Shown here: one piece after another, positions 17,502 through 25,873 of the stretch
How the letters are laid out: every line of letters begins with the position of its first letter
Numbering within the stretch: the first letter of the stretch is position 1
NCBI RefSeq assembly: GCF_900167255.1
Contig: NZ_FUYB01000001.1
Coordinates: 89,632-153,631, forward strand
Length of the DNA: 64,000 bases
DNA from: Thiothrix eikelboomii
GTDB lineage: Bacteria; Pseudomonadota; Gammaproteobacteria; Thiotrichales; Thiotrichaceae
Reading direction: 5' to 3'
Program-made: the position numbers and the translations under genes
The notes under the pieces: generated by a model
What the model was told of the DNA's origin: nothing
Database searches by the model: none
What the model saw: the letters and a program-made list of their open reading frames with translations, nothing else

Positions 17502-18866
17502 ATGACACTCAACTGGGATGACCCTTTAGCTACACCGATTAGCCGTGTACAATCGCGCCCCGAACTGGATAGAAATAAAAGTGTCACATTGATCACGGAT
17601 GAAGCCGTTGATCAACGTGAGGCTGTCGAACAAGTAGAAAAAAACAAGACCAAGCTCAGCTTGGAGTATCCCGCTAGTGATACCCATTTTGTTCAATCTT
17701 TGACTTTTGAGGACAGTGCAAATGACCCAGACTCCGGCTCGCAACGACGTGCAACGCATCCAACGCAAGAAGCAAGTTCTACGCAGACGCCGCCAGCAAC
17801 GTTAAGGGCGAGCTTATCGGCTCGTCGGCGTGAAGAAGGTGAACAAAAACCCTTCACGCCGATGAAGCCGATTAACTCGGAAGACAAACGAGTCATCAAC
17901 GGTTTGGGGGATATTAATCAACTCGCGCCTTTCAAATATCCTTGGGCATGGGAATTTTTTATTAATGCCAATAAAAATCACTGGACACCACTCGACATTA
18001 ATATGGCGCAGGATGTCCACGATTATCATCACAAGCTCAAACCTGAAGAGCGCCATGTTTACGAAAACGTACTCGCCTACTTAACCACCTCTGATATTCT
18101 GGCGATGCGCAATATTGGTTTAGCCGTCATGGAAAAAATGACTGCACCCGAATTGCAGATTTATCAAGCCCGCCAAGTCTACGAAGAGGCTTTGCACACA
18201 TGGACCTACCAACATTGCATCGAAACCATTGGCCTTGATCAAAGCGAAATCTACAACCGCTATCGAGTTGTGCCAGAAATTAATCAAAAGATTCAGATTG
18301 CTAACCGCCGTTTGAATGCGGTAATGCGCTCGGATATTGACCTACGCCAGCCGGACGATTTACAGGAATTTGTCCTGTCGTATGCCTTTTTCTCCGGTAT
18401 TTTTGAAGGCTGTTGGTTCTATAATGGTTTCTCGCCTGTCTTCGCCTTACAACGGCGTGGCCTGATGAAAGGTACCGCTGAACAACTGCAATACATTATG
18501 CGCGATGAAGTCATGCACTGCTCTTTCGGCATTCGCGTCGTGCGCCAAATTATGCAAGAAGAAAACGTCCAACTCGACCCACGCGACATTCGTGATATGT
18601 GGGACGAAGCCGAAGCCGCTGAAGTCGCTTATTCTAAATTCCTACTCCCTACTCCGATCTTGGGCTATAGCCAACAAGACCACCATGAACAATTCCGCTT
18701 CATTGCTAATCGCCGTGCTCGTAGTTTAGGGATGGAAGAACCCTTCCCGGGTGCTAAAAACGCCCTACCTTGGTTAGATGAACAGTCCAATATGCGCAAG
18801 GAAAAGAACTTCTTTGAAACTCGGGTGACGGAGTACCAGACCGGTGGGGCTTTGAAGTGGGAGTGA
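17502..18866 (+). CDS. nrdB: Ribonucleoside-diphosphate reductase beta subunit
   Basis: A 454-residue class I small subunit that houses the diiron-tyrosyl radical cofactor. The diiron ligands are all visible: the Asp of TTSD, Glu and His of YEEALHTWTY with the radical Tyr four residues after the His, the Glu of IFEGCW, and Glu and His of RDEVMHCS. The first 130 or so residues are a low-complexity, charged extension before the conserved core at NGLGDINQLAPFKYPWAW, longer than in E. coli but similar to Pseudomonas-type NrdB. TTGGAG lies before the ATG. It follows the restriction-modification cassette by 16 bases and may depend partly on read-through from it. Confidence 0.95.
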   Translation: MTLNWDDPLATPISRVQSRPELDRNKSVTLITDEAVDQREAVEQVEKNKTKLSLEYPASDTHFVQSLTFEDSANDPDSGSQRRATHPTQEASSTQTPPATLRASLSARRREEGEQKPFTPMKPINSEDKRVINGLGDINQLAPFKYPWAWEFFINANKNHWTPLDINMAQDVHDYHHKLKPEERHVYENVLAYLTTSDILAMRNIGLAVMEKMTAPELQIYQARQVYEEALHTWTYQHCIETIGLDQSEIYNRYRVVPEINQKIQIANRRLNAVMRSDIDLRQPDDLQEFVLSYAFFSGIFEGCWFYNGFSPVFALQRRGLMKGTAEQLQYIMRDEVMHCSFGIRVVRQIMQEENVQLDPRDIRDMWDEAEAAEVAYSKFLLPTPILGYSQQDHHEQFRFIANRRARSLGMEEPFPGAKNALPWLDEQSNMRKEKNFFETRVTEYQTGGALKWE

Positions 18867-18903
18867 TTAAACTCTTGTATCCCTAAGCGTTGGTGTAAGA
18901 ACT

Positions 18904-18936
18904 AAGGCTCTATGAACTAGTGGCAGATAGAGCCTT
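18904..18936 (+). terminator. Perfect 10-bp hairpin after nrdB
   Basis: AAGGCTCTAT (18904-18913) pairs with ATAGAGCCTT (18927-18936). No T-tract follows. The core GGCTCTA/TAGAGCC is the same as in the hairpin after the DUF2188 gene. Confidence 0.55.
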
Positions 18937-19010
18937 AAGTCCTGCATTGACTAGTAGGAGAGAGTATCTGTACTAGGCGTAAATACATTTATAGGGAGTA
19001 TACACCTACC

Positions 19011-19256
19011 ATGCAAACTACCCGCGTATTCATGAGCGACAACTCCCAAGCTGTGCGTATCCCTAAAGAATTCCAGTTTGATGTGGATGAGATTGAAATC
19101 TTCAAACGAGGGGATGAGGTTATATTACGTAAACGGCCACGTAATTTAGCTGAAGCGTTTGAGCATATCCCCTGTATGCCTGAGGACTTTATGGCTGATG
19201 AGCGCCAAGACACACCACACTCATGCCTTGGAGTCGAACTTAATTCTAGCGACTAA
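19011..19256 (+). CDS. vapB: VapB-family antitoxin with altered C-terminus
   Basis: An 81-residue AbrB/MazE-fold antitoxin. The DNA-binding swapped-hairpin part is intact: TTRVFMSDNSQAVRIPKEFQF and IEIFKRGDEVILRKR. The toxin-binding tail starts normally with EDFMADERQDTP, but then changes to HSCLGVELNSSD, which is VapC coding sequence read out of frame. A deletion has therefore joined vapB to the end of vapC. The DNA-binding half may still repress its own promoter. A GGGAGTATACACC motif with a GTATAC core lies just upstream and could be its operator. Confidence 0.75.
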   Translation: MQTTRVFMSDNSQAVRIPKEFQFDVDEIEIFKRGDEVILRKRPRNLAEAFEHIPCMPEDFMADERQDTPHSCLGVELNSSD

Positions 19257-19272
19257 TCATATGCATGAAGAA
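19219..19272 (+). pseudogene. 3' remnant of vapC
   Basis: In the +1 frame relative to vapB the bases read HALESNLILATNHMHE. This corresponds to the end of VapC toxins, where the pattern is A-x-A-x-x-x-x-L-I-L-V-T-N-N-x-x-E-F; compare HARSTGLILVTNNLREF in the intact VapC at 28480. Only about 16 codons survive, and the PIN active-site region is gone. Confidence 0.6.
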
Positions 19273-19345
19273 GACATCAACGGCAGATTGCGTGAGCAAT
19301 TTGAGCACTCACTTTTTGACCTCATTCGTAGCCAAAAATATTTGA

Positions 19346-19432
19346 CCCTATCGCGGCTTAGGCTCAGGAATTCTGCGTGCTTTGGCAGCTTGGCCAAAGA
19401 TAGACCTAGAGGATCAACGGAACGCCAGCTGA
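19346..19432 (+). pseudogene. Possible 3' remnant of a COG2865-type ATP-binding/DNA-binding gene
   Basis: The frame reads PYRGLGSGILRALAAWPKID then LEDQRNAS and a stop. The segment YRGLGSGI-x-RAL-x-x-W is characteristic of the C-terminal part of AlbA_2/divergent-AAA proteins (COG2865). A TGA lies directly upstream in the same frame, and no longer relative of the gene is visible. It directly follows the vapC scar, so this stretch is a small graveyard of accessory genes. Confidence 0.4.
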
Positions 19433-19465
19433 TTTAAAGTAGCTATCTGGCGTCCTTAAATAAAA

Positions 19466-19915
19466 CTACTCCGCAGGCTTCAAATCCACCCCTTCCAAAT
19501 TATTAATCAAACCCTTTTCTTGACATAAGAGGGTCGTGAGTAGTTTGCCTTTCTTTTCTACATTCACGCCTGCTTCAATCGCATGCTCCTCAGTCACTCG
19601 ATCTACACTCCAAAATACATTGTAATTATAATCGCTATTTGGAATATTCACACTATATGACATATAACGCCCAATACCTTGCCATTGCCAAGTACTGGCT
19701 TTTGAACGTGGCACAGCAATGGCTAATTCAGGTTTCTGTCCTTTTTTGCCAAAAGAGTAACTAATCGTTTTGCCCGCATCACAGACTTCAAGCTGCTTAT
19801 TGCCCTTTTGGGTATTGCAGAAAAATAAAGTTTCGCTGCCACTCGGGCAAGCAGCCAAGGCTAGATTAGCCATCAATAAAGACCCGACACTGATACTAAA
19901 AACTAAGACTTTCAT
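19466..19915 (-). CDS. Secreted hypothetical protein
   Basis: A 149-residue protein with a clear Sec signal peptide, MKVLVFSISVGSLLMANLALA, with cleavage expected before ACPSGSE. The mature part is about 128 residues with four Cys (in ACPSG, FFCNTQ, EVCDAG, LLCQEK), suggesting two periplasmic disulfides, and is rich in beta-strand sequence. I chose the ATG at 19915, which directly follows an AGGTAGTAGG ribosome site; the upstream TTG would put charged residues before the signal. I do not recognise a family. Confidence 0.65.
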   Translation of the reverse strand: MKVLVFSISVGSLLMANLALAACPSGSETLFFCNTQKGNKQLEVCDAGKTISYSFGKKGQKPELAIAVPRSKASTWQWQGIGRYMSYSVNIPNSDYNYNVFWSVDRVTEEHAIEAGVNVEKKGKLLTTLLCQEKGLINNLEGVDLKPAE

Positions 19916-20068
19916 CCTACTACCTCGCAATATTGAACCAAATTGAACCGTTTATAAGCTAAGTTTATTCTCTACTTAGACTAGCACTTAGTGGCTTAGT
20001 GCGCTTTATTCATAGGCCACATGCTAGAATCTTGCTAATCAACTCACGGAACTCACCAAGGACAGCCA

Positions 20069-21181
20069 ATGCCCCGTTTTAAAGCAACCCTACAAGCCTT
20101 AGGTAACCTAGTCAGTGAAGGCTTTGAAACCATCCACTCCACCCTCAAAGAACGCTTGCAGACTGATGAAACCATTCAAATCATCCCCTACACCGGTTTT
20201 GGCAATCAGCAATGGATTCAAATCAGAGGGCGTGCACTAGAAGATAAAGGCTTGGCTAAGCATAATGATGAAGAAACTCTCTGGCAAAATTTAGCCTCTG
20301 CCTATCAGCGCTTTGAAAGCGACGAAATTCCCAACTTACGGTTGCAGATCCAATTCCAAGGGCAAACCACGGAAGTAATCACTGACCCAGAAGGTTATTT
20401 CGCCGCCAGCTTACCAGTGCGGGATTTAAACGCTTATGGCCTTTGGTATGATTATCAAGTGGATCTTCCCGAGCAGACTTTAGTCACCACGCCGGTTAAA
20501 ACGCTCACGGGTCAGGTACAAATCCCCAGCTCCAGCTGTGATTTTGGCATTATTAGCGACATTGATGACACCATCATGGTCACGAATGCAACGAGCACTT
20601 TAAATATGATGCGGCTTACTTTCTTACGTAGCCCCGCCTCACGCTTACCCTTCGCAGGTGTGAATATCTTCTATCAAGCACTCACTCACGGTGGTTCTGT
20701 ACCACGCCCCATGTTTTATGTGTCTAGCAGCCCTTGGAATTTATATGACTTCCTTGAAGAATTCATGGAGCTGAATAGCATTCCCCGTGGCACCTTGTTC
20801 TTGCGCGATTTTGGCTTGCATACCTTTAAAGCTAGTCACCACCATCATAAGACGCAATACATTCATCAGATTATGGACAGCTATCCACAACTTCCCTTTA
20901 TTTTAATCGGTGATAGCGGTCAACACGACCCTGAAGTCTATAGTGAAATAGTTAGCCAACGACCACAGCAAGTCAAAGCCATTTATATTCGTGATGTGAG
21001 TACAGAGCCGACTCGAGATGAGGAAATCCTCCGCCTTGCCGAAAAAACCCGTGAGCAACAAATCGACCTTTGCTTGGTTGCCACAACCCTTGAAGCAGCT
21101 AGACATGCTGTACAACAAGGCTATATCGCGACCACCGTGCTAGAACAACTTAAAGCTGAACTTGACCGCCCTGATGCTTAA
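20069..21181 (+). CDS. App1-type phosphatidate phosphatase (DUF2183) protein
   Basis: A 370-residue protein whose C-terminal half is an App1 catalytic domain of the HAD superfamily. The DxDxT loop is SDIDDTIM (Asp164, Asp166), followed by the membrane-lipid phosphatase pattern FYVSSSPWNLYDFLEEF, the basic HKTQYIHQIMDSYP and the HAD motif ILIGDSGQHDPEVY. The N-terminal half (about 1-155) is a beta-rich domain usual in bacterial homologues. In yeast App1 dephosphorylates phosphatidate to diacylglycerol; the bacterial substrate is inferred. No signal peptide is present. Confidence 0.85.
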   Translation: MPRFKATLQALGNLVSEGFETIHSTLKERLQTDETIQIIPYTGFGNQQWIQIRGRALEDKGLAKHNDEETLWQNLASAYQRFESDEIPNLRLQIQFQGQTTEVITDPEGYFAASLPVRDLNAYGLWYDYQVDLPEQTLVTTPVKTLTGQVQIPSSSCDFGIISDIDDTIMVTNATSTLNMMRLTFLRSPASRLPFAGVNIFYQALTHGGSVPRPMFYVSSSPWNLYDFLEEFMELNSIPRGTLFLRDFGLHTFKASHHHHKTQYIHQIMDSYPQLPFILIGDSGQHDPEVYSEIVSQRPQQVKAIYIRDVSTEPTRDEEILRLAEKTREQQIDLCLVATTLEAARHAVQQGYIATTVLEQLKAELDRPDA

Positions 21182-21434
21182 ATTGGCTAACCACTTAGCA
21201 AATAACGGTATCAGTTTAAAATTAACTGTGTTAGCATCAATTCCGGCCTGTAATACAGACCTGAGTTTATGCAACAAATGAAACAAAACCTTCGTTACAC
21301 CGCTTCACCTTGTCAGTAAGTCATGTTGTCCTGAAGTTGTTCATTCCCAGCTTGTCATAACTAAGAAATCTATTGCGGCTTTATAGCGCAAGAGCGCTTG
21401 GCTTTATATTATTGAAAATATCAGGAGATACCTC

Positions 21435-21644
21435 ATGGCTCGTTTAACTGGCACTGTAAAATGGTTCAATGCAGAGAAAGGTTTTGGTTTCATTAATCAA
21501 GACAATGGTGGTGCAGACGTATTCGTACATTTCCGTGCAATCAAATCTGAAGGCTACAAAACTTTGACTGAAGGCCAAAAAGTTTCTTTCGAAACTGAAA
21601 AAGGTCAAAAAGGTCTGCAAGCTGCAAACGTAGAAGCTATCTAA
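21435..21644 (+). CDS. Cold-shock protein, CspA family
   Basis: A 69-residue single cold-shock domain. RNP1 is KGFGFI (residues 17-22) and RNP2 is VFVHF (about 30-34), with the usual start [16 protein letters not shown]. It binds single-stranded nucleic acids and melts RNA structure. AGGAGA lies before the ATG. The 253-base upstream spacer has no gene and is long enough to hold a structured cold-shock leader, although no definite motif was assigned. A strong hairpin follows the gene. Confidence 0.95.
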   Translation: MARLTGTVKWFNAEKGFGFINQDNGGADVFVHFRAIKSEGYKTLTEGQKVSFETEKGQKGLQAANVEAI

Positions 21645-21670
21645 GCTTTTAGTTTTTAGCTAAGAATCTC

Positions 21671-21697
21671 AAAAAGGACTTCACTGAAGTCCTTTTT
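21671..21697 (+). terminator. Terminator between the csp gene and the convergent membrane-protein gene
   Basis: AAAAAGGACTTC (21671-21682) pairs perfectly with GAAGTCCTTTTT (21686-21697) around a three-base loop. Flanking A and T runs allow it to work on both strands. Confidence 0.9.
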
Positions 21698-21702
21698 GCT
21701 TT

Positions 21703-22344
21703 TTAAGCGGGCGGTTGCGCCATTGCATCCGTGGTGGCTTCTGCTGCTGCACGATCCACTGGAGTCTCAGTCGGGCTGACTCTGAGCGTATCGGCGGTTA
21801 TTTCACTATAGTCTGCTAAGGGATACCGAGTCGTTAATTGATTGATTAAGCGCGCCCGTGTTGGATCTCGCCAAGCCTCTCCTAAACTTTCACATAAACT
21901 ATTGGCTAATAAAAAACGCTGTGTTACCTCTAAGCGACCTTGAAACAAACTGAGCTGAGTGAGGGTTTTGCCATAGAGATAGAAATTTACCCCTGCAATA
22001 AACTCAATCAGCGCCCCACCGATCATCGTAATTGTCGCCAACTCCCCTGATTGCTGCCAAATCATAAAGACAATCGCCATTAGGAAAAAAGCTAAACCCA
22101 CCATACTAGCAATCAAAGCCCAACGAAAACTACGCCCTGCTTGTGAAAGTGAGAGATCATAAAAGCGGGCAAGTAGTTCAATTTGTGAAGATGCAATCGC
22201 AGTCACATCATCTTTAGGCGCCGCCGATAAATGTTTTAAGGCTTTCTCAGTCGCACCTGCCACTGAAGACTGGCGGACATTCACCAAATTATCAAAATAG
22301 CCCCCTGCACGGTTGCTATCACGCTCATTAGACTCTGACTCCAT
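21703..22344 (-). CDS. Membrane protein resembling the TRADD-N-associated membrane domain
   Basis: A 213-residue protein with two hydrophobic spans, WALIASMVGLAFFLMAIVFM (about 75-94) and ITMIGGALIEFIAGVNFYLY (about 104-123). They are flanked by an upstream helix (IELLARFYDLSLSQAGRSF) and a downstream amphipathic helix (LSLFQGRLEVTQRFLLANSLCESL). This helix, two spans, helix layout with a G-x-x-I-E-x-x-x-x-x-F/Y second span resembles the TM module linked to prokaryotic TRADD-N conflict proteins, but no effector domain is present here. The tail is low complexity. The family call is by pattern only. Confidence 0.5.
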   Translation of the reverse strand: MESESNERDSNRAGGYFDNLVNVRQSSVAGATEKALKHLSAAPKDDVTAIASSQIELLARFYDLSLSQAGRSFRWALIASMVGLAFFLMAIVFMIWQQSGELATITMIGGALIEFIAGVNFYLYGKTLTQLSLFQGRLEVTQRFLLANSLCESLGEAWRDPTRARLINQLTTRYPLADYSEITADTLRVSPTETPVDRAAAEATTDAMAQPPA

Positions 22345-22415
22345 CGACTTTTCCCCCTGTAAGCTTGATGTCTATCTATATATCTATATGCCTCAAGTAT
22401 AGATCAGCCCGAGCA

Positions 22416-23114
22416 CTAGACAGCTTTCACACCATGCGCTAAGAGCATTAGCTCACCATCAGGATAAATCTGCAAGCGTGTGAAACAAGCCGAGTCCACC
22501 GCAAACCGCAGACTCTTTTGATAGAGCAAATCGAGTGCCTTTGCAATCAGAGCACGAATCACGCCAGTATGCGTCAGAATTAAAACTCGCTTGCCTTGTT
22601 GTGCTTCGAGTACCTCTGCCCAAAATTCGGCTACTCGCCACATAAAAAAATCCATCGACTCCCCTTCAGGAGCAATAAAGCGGCGCGGTTGAAAATAATA
22701 CTGATGCAATAATTCTGGATCACGAGCATAAATTTCTTCTTGGGTTAAACCGATCCACGCACCAAAATTTAGCTCACACAAGCGCGCATCGGGAATAAAC
22801 TCACAGTCTAACCGCTGGGCTAACAAACGTGCAAAATCATGGCAACGCCGAGTGGTGGAGCTATAGATCACATCCCATGAGCCTTGCTGAGTCGCAAGGG
22901 TGAGCTGCTTCCAACCCTCCATACCCAGCGGTTCATCAGCAGGCGCGGCAAACAGTGAAGGTGTTGCGACTCGCCCATGCTTGAGTAAATCAATAAACGT
23001 CGATTGCGCAGGCGGTTGCTCAAGTGCGGACGAGGCTAATGCTGGCTGCTCGGCCTGTTTTGGGAGTAGTAAGGGTTCAGATCCTTGAACCTCTGGTGTT
23101 TGCTCTTCAGCCAT
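22416..23114 (-). CDS. Histidine phosphatase superfamily protein with disordered N-terminus
   Basis: A 232-residue protein with a low-complexity N-terminal stretch of about 40 residues, then a phosphoglycerate-mutase-like domain. The catalytic block reads FIDLLKHGRV, so the usual Arg before the His of RHG is Lys. The rest of the active site is present: SSTTRRCHDFA, the acid in LCELNFGAWIG and the second His in ILTHTGVIRAL. The GAWIGLTQEEIYARDP segment resembles alpha-ribazole phosphatases (CobC), but no cobalamin genes are nearby. Start chosen at ATG 23114 after AAGGA. Confidence 0.8.
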   Translation of the reverse strand: MAEEQTPEVQGSEPLLLPKQAEQPALASSALEQPPAQSTFIDLLKHGRVATPSLFAAPADEPLGMEGWKQLTLATQQGSWDVIYSSTTRRCHDFARLLAQRLDCEFIPDARLCELNFGAWIGLTQEEIYARDPELLHQYYFQPRRFIAPEGESMDFFMWRVAEFWAEVLEAQQGKRVLILTHTGVIRALIAKALDLLYQKSLRFAVDSACFTRLQIYPDGELMLLAHGVKAV

Positions 23115-23219
23115 AATGACATCCTTGTCCAATCAATATCTTACTTATACACAGACTCATTCAGACATTAACCTGAGTTTCAGTTTGGGCCTTATTTGGC
23201 AGCTATGAACAGCCGAAAC

Positions 23220-24104
23220 TTAACTCAAGGTACTGACCAGTGGAGCTTGCTTGGCCTCACGTAAGGTTAAGAAGCTATAAATGCCTAAAGTTCCTAAAAT
23301 TAATAACCCAGCTAACGTTGTTGGCAAGGAAGGATGCTCACCTAGAAACACCCAAACCAGTAAAGAACCCAACACCGACTCTAACAACATAATCAAACCC
23401 GTTTCAGCAGCTGTGATATAACGCAGTGAATACACAAATAGCACAAAAGAAATCGGACTCACAATCAAACCAATGGCTAACACCGCCCACATTTGGGAAG
23501 CGGGTAGGATGACAAAGCCAGACACCAGCATACACACTATTCCCCCGAGCAGACCACCAAACCCCATACTAGAAGAGAAATTTGCATCGGGGCAACTGCG
23601 CATAATCACAAATTGTGCGGCTAATAAAATCGCACACGCCGCCGCCGAGATTAATCCTAAGGGCTGACTCTCCCCACCTGCTTGGCTAAATAAAATCGCT
23701 AAACCCACGCCACAGACTAAGGTTGCCACCCAAGTTCTTAACAAGACTTGCTCTTGCAAAAACAACGCTGATAACAAAGCGCTTAATAAGGGTGTGAAGG
23801 CAATAATCACCAAGACATCGGTCACATTAGCCTTGCTAATCGCATAAGTGAAACAGAAGCTCGACAGTGCGAATAGCACCATATTTACATAATAACGATA
23901 ACCCGATGAGCCTTTTTGTGCTTTCAAGGATCGTCCATCTAAGCCTTGGTTATAGATGAGAATCATGATACCTGTCAGGATACCGCGCCAGCCCGCAATC
24001 ACCCAAGGATCATTTCCAGCCAATCGAATCAACAGAGCATCCGGTGATAAAATACAAACCCCAATGAATGCTAATAAATAACCTTTGAAAACCTGCTGCT
24101 GCAT
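23220..24104 (-). CDS. DMT-superfamily transporter (EamA family)
   Basis: A 294-residue integral membrane protein with about ten hydrophobic helices in two homologous halves, typical of EamA/RhaT-type exporters. The first half starts QQQVFKGYLLAFIGVCILSP and contains the conserved NVTDVLVIIAFTPLLSALL segment; the second half has the matching YITAAETGLIMLLESVLGSL. These carry small metabolites across the inner membrane; substrate unknown. It is monocistronic, 39 bases from tag on the same strand. Confidence 0.88.
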   Translation of the reverse strand: MQQQVFKGYLLAFIGVCILSPDALLIRLAGNDPWVIAGWRGILTGIMILIYNQGLDGRSLKAQKGSSGYRYYVNMVLFALSSFCFTYAISKANVTDVLVIIAFTPLLSALLSALFLQEQVLLRTWVATLVCGVGLAILFSQAGGESQPLGLISAAACAILLAAQFVIMRSCPDANFSSSMGFGGLLGGIVCMLVSGFVILPASQMWAVLAIGLIVSPISFVLFVYSLRYITAAETGLIMLLESVLGSLLVWVFLGEHPSLPTTLAGLLILGTLGIYSFLTLREAKQAPLVSTLS

Positions 24105-24143
24105 GACAAGATTCTACCATCTAACCCCAAAAACACCTCAAAC

Positions 24144-24728
24144 TTAAGGTTCAGTACGACACCAGCAGTCGGCTAAATGATCATTCACTACCCCCACCGC
24201 TTGCAGATAAGCATAAATAATCGTTGAACCGACAAATGTCATTCCGCGCTTTTTTAAATCTTTGGAAATCGCATCACTCAAAGCGGTACTCACTGGCAAA
24301 TCACCGAAGGATTTCCAATGATTCACCTGTGGTTTGCCCTCAACATACCGCCATAAATACTGATCGAAGCTGCCAAACTCTTGCTGGATGCTGCTAAACA
24401 CGACGGCATTTTTACGGGCGGCAAAAATTTTTAACCGATTGCGTACAATATTCGGATTAAGCAGGAGTGCTTCTAATTCCGCATCAGTCATAGCCGCGAC
24501 TTTTGCGACCTCAAACTGATGAAAAGCCGCCCGATAACCCTCTCGCTTATTCAGAATGGTTTCCCAGCTTAAGCCAGCCTGTGCACCTTCGAGAATCAAC
24601 ATTTCAAACAACCGACGGTCATCATGCTCAGGAATACCCCATTGCCGATCATGATAGTCGGCATAGAACTCCTTACCGGCTTGCCCACCAAAACATCGTT
24701 TTTTGCCATCTGCACTGGCTTGCAACAT
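24144..24728 (-). CDS. tag: DNA-3-methyladenine glycosylase I
   Basis: A 194-residue base-excision repair enzyme that removes 3-methyladenine from alkylated DNA. Hallmarks are the N-terminal RCFGG zinc-site Cys, YHDRQWGIPEHDDRRLFEMLILEGAQAGLSW with the catalytic Glu of LEGAQAGLSW, NRLKIFAARKNA, GMTFVGSTIIYAYLQAVGVVNDH and the C-terminal zinc-binding CWC. Length and motif order match E. coli Tag. It probably shares a transcript with the DMT transporter. Confidence 0.95.
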   Translation of the reverse strand: MLQASADGKKRCFGGQAGKEFYADYHDRQWGIPEHDDRRLFEMLILEGAQAGLSWETILNKREGYRAAFHQFEVAKVAAMTDAELEALLLNPNIVRNRLKIFAARKNAVVFSSIQQEFGSFDQYLWRYVEGKPQVNHWKSFGDLPVSTALSDAISKDLKKRGMTFVGSTIIYAYLQAVGVVNDHLADCWCRTEP

Positions 24729-24825
24729 AAAAATTATCCTTAGACCTGAAGCAGCCTAATTAGAAGGCATAGGAGAAACGAACCTCTCGCTGCATTAGAC
24801 CCTGAATGCAGCGTAGAAAGACGAC

Positions 24826-25773
24826 TTAAACTAATTGTTTAGCTTGCTGATCAGCATGATACGAAGAACGGACTAAAGGACCGCTCGCCACATGCTCAAA
24901 ACCGAGTGCTTCACCATACCGACGAATGTCTTCAAATTCATCCGGTGTGTAATAGCGCTCAATCGGCAAATGGGAAGTGGAGGGTGCAAGATACTGCCCT
25001 ACGGTTAACATCCGGCAGCCATGCGCCCGCAAATCTTGCATAGTTTGCTTGAGCTCATCCATCGTTTCACCCAAGCCCACCATCAACCCCGATTTAGTCG
25101 GCACAGTTGGATGACGTTCACCAAAGCGCTTAATTAAATCCAGTGACCACTGATAATCAGCCCCAGGGCGAGCTTTTAAATACAAACGCGGCACCGTTTC
25201 CATATTATGATTAAAGACATCAGGAGGTGCGACCGACATTTCATCAAGCGCTAGCTCCATCCGTCCACGAAAATCAGGGGTTAAGGTTTCGACTTTAATC
25301 CCCGGCTGAGCTTCACGCACGGCACGCACACAATCAGCAAAATGCTTGGCACCCCCATCCCGCAGATCATCGCGGTCAACCGAGGTAATGACGACATAAT
25401 TCAGATTCATCGAGCGTACCGCATCGGCTAGATGCTCTGGCTCTTGCTCATCCACGGGTAAAGGCCGCCCATGCCCGACTTCACAAAACGGGCAACGACG
25501 AGTGCAAACTTGACCAAGGATCATAAAAGTTGCTGTGCCATGCCCAAAACATTCCGGCAAATTCGGGCAAGAAGCCTCTTCACAAACGGTATGCAGCTTA
25601 TTATTACGCAACATGCCGCGTACTTTTTCCGCTTGAGACGCCGTTGGCAACTTAACCTTCAGCCAAGCAGGTTTCTTCAGTGGCTCATCTTTGGGTACAA
25701 CTTTAATCGGAATCCGAGAAACTTTATCTGCACGCCGCAAAGGCACACCGGGTTCGGGTTTTACATAAGACAT
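24826..25773 (-). CDS. lipA: Lipoyl synthase
   Basis: A 315-residue radical-SAM enzyme that inserts two sulfurs into protein-bound octanoyl groups. The auxiliary cluster motif [12 protein letters not shown] and the radical-SAM motif [13 protein letters not shown] are both intact, as are the C-terminal [14 protein letters not shown] residues, where the Ser of RSSYHA ligates the auxiliary cluster. No lipB is adjacent. Its product is needed for the lipoyl domains of AceF and LpdA encoded at 29805-33199. Confidence 0.97.
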   Translation of the reverse strand: MSYVKPEPGVPLRRADKVSRIPIKVVPKDEPLKKPAWLKVKLPTASQAEKVRGMLRNNKLHTVCEEASCPNLPECFGHGTATFMILGQVCTRRCPFCEVGHGRPLPVDEQEPEHLADAVRSMNLNYVVITSVDRDDLRDGGAKHFADCVRAVREAQPGIKVETLTPDFRGRMELALDEMSVAPPDVFNHNMETVPRLYLKARPGADYQWSLDLIKRFGERHPTVPTKSGLMVGLGETMDELKQTMQDLRAHGCRMLTVGQYLAPSTSHLPIERYYTPDEFEDIRRYGEALGFEHVASGPLVRSSYHADQQAKQLV

Positions 25774-25873
25774 GGTTCATCTTAGCCTGTATAAAGAGCT
25801 GATCATTTTAACGCTAGTGCGTCTTTGGTGTAGGCAGATTGTACTCTCAAATCCTGCCTTGAACCTAGTAGGA

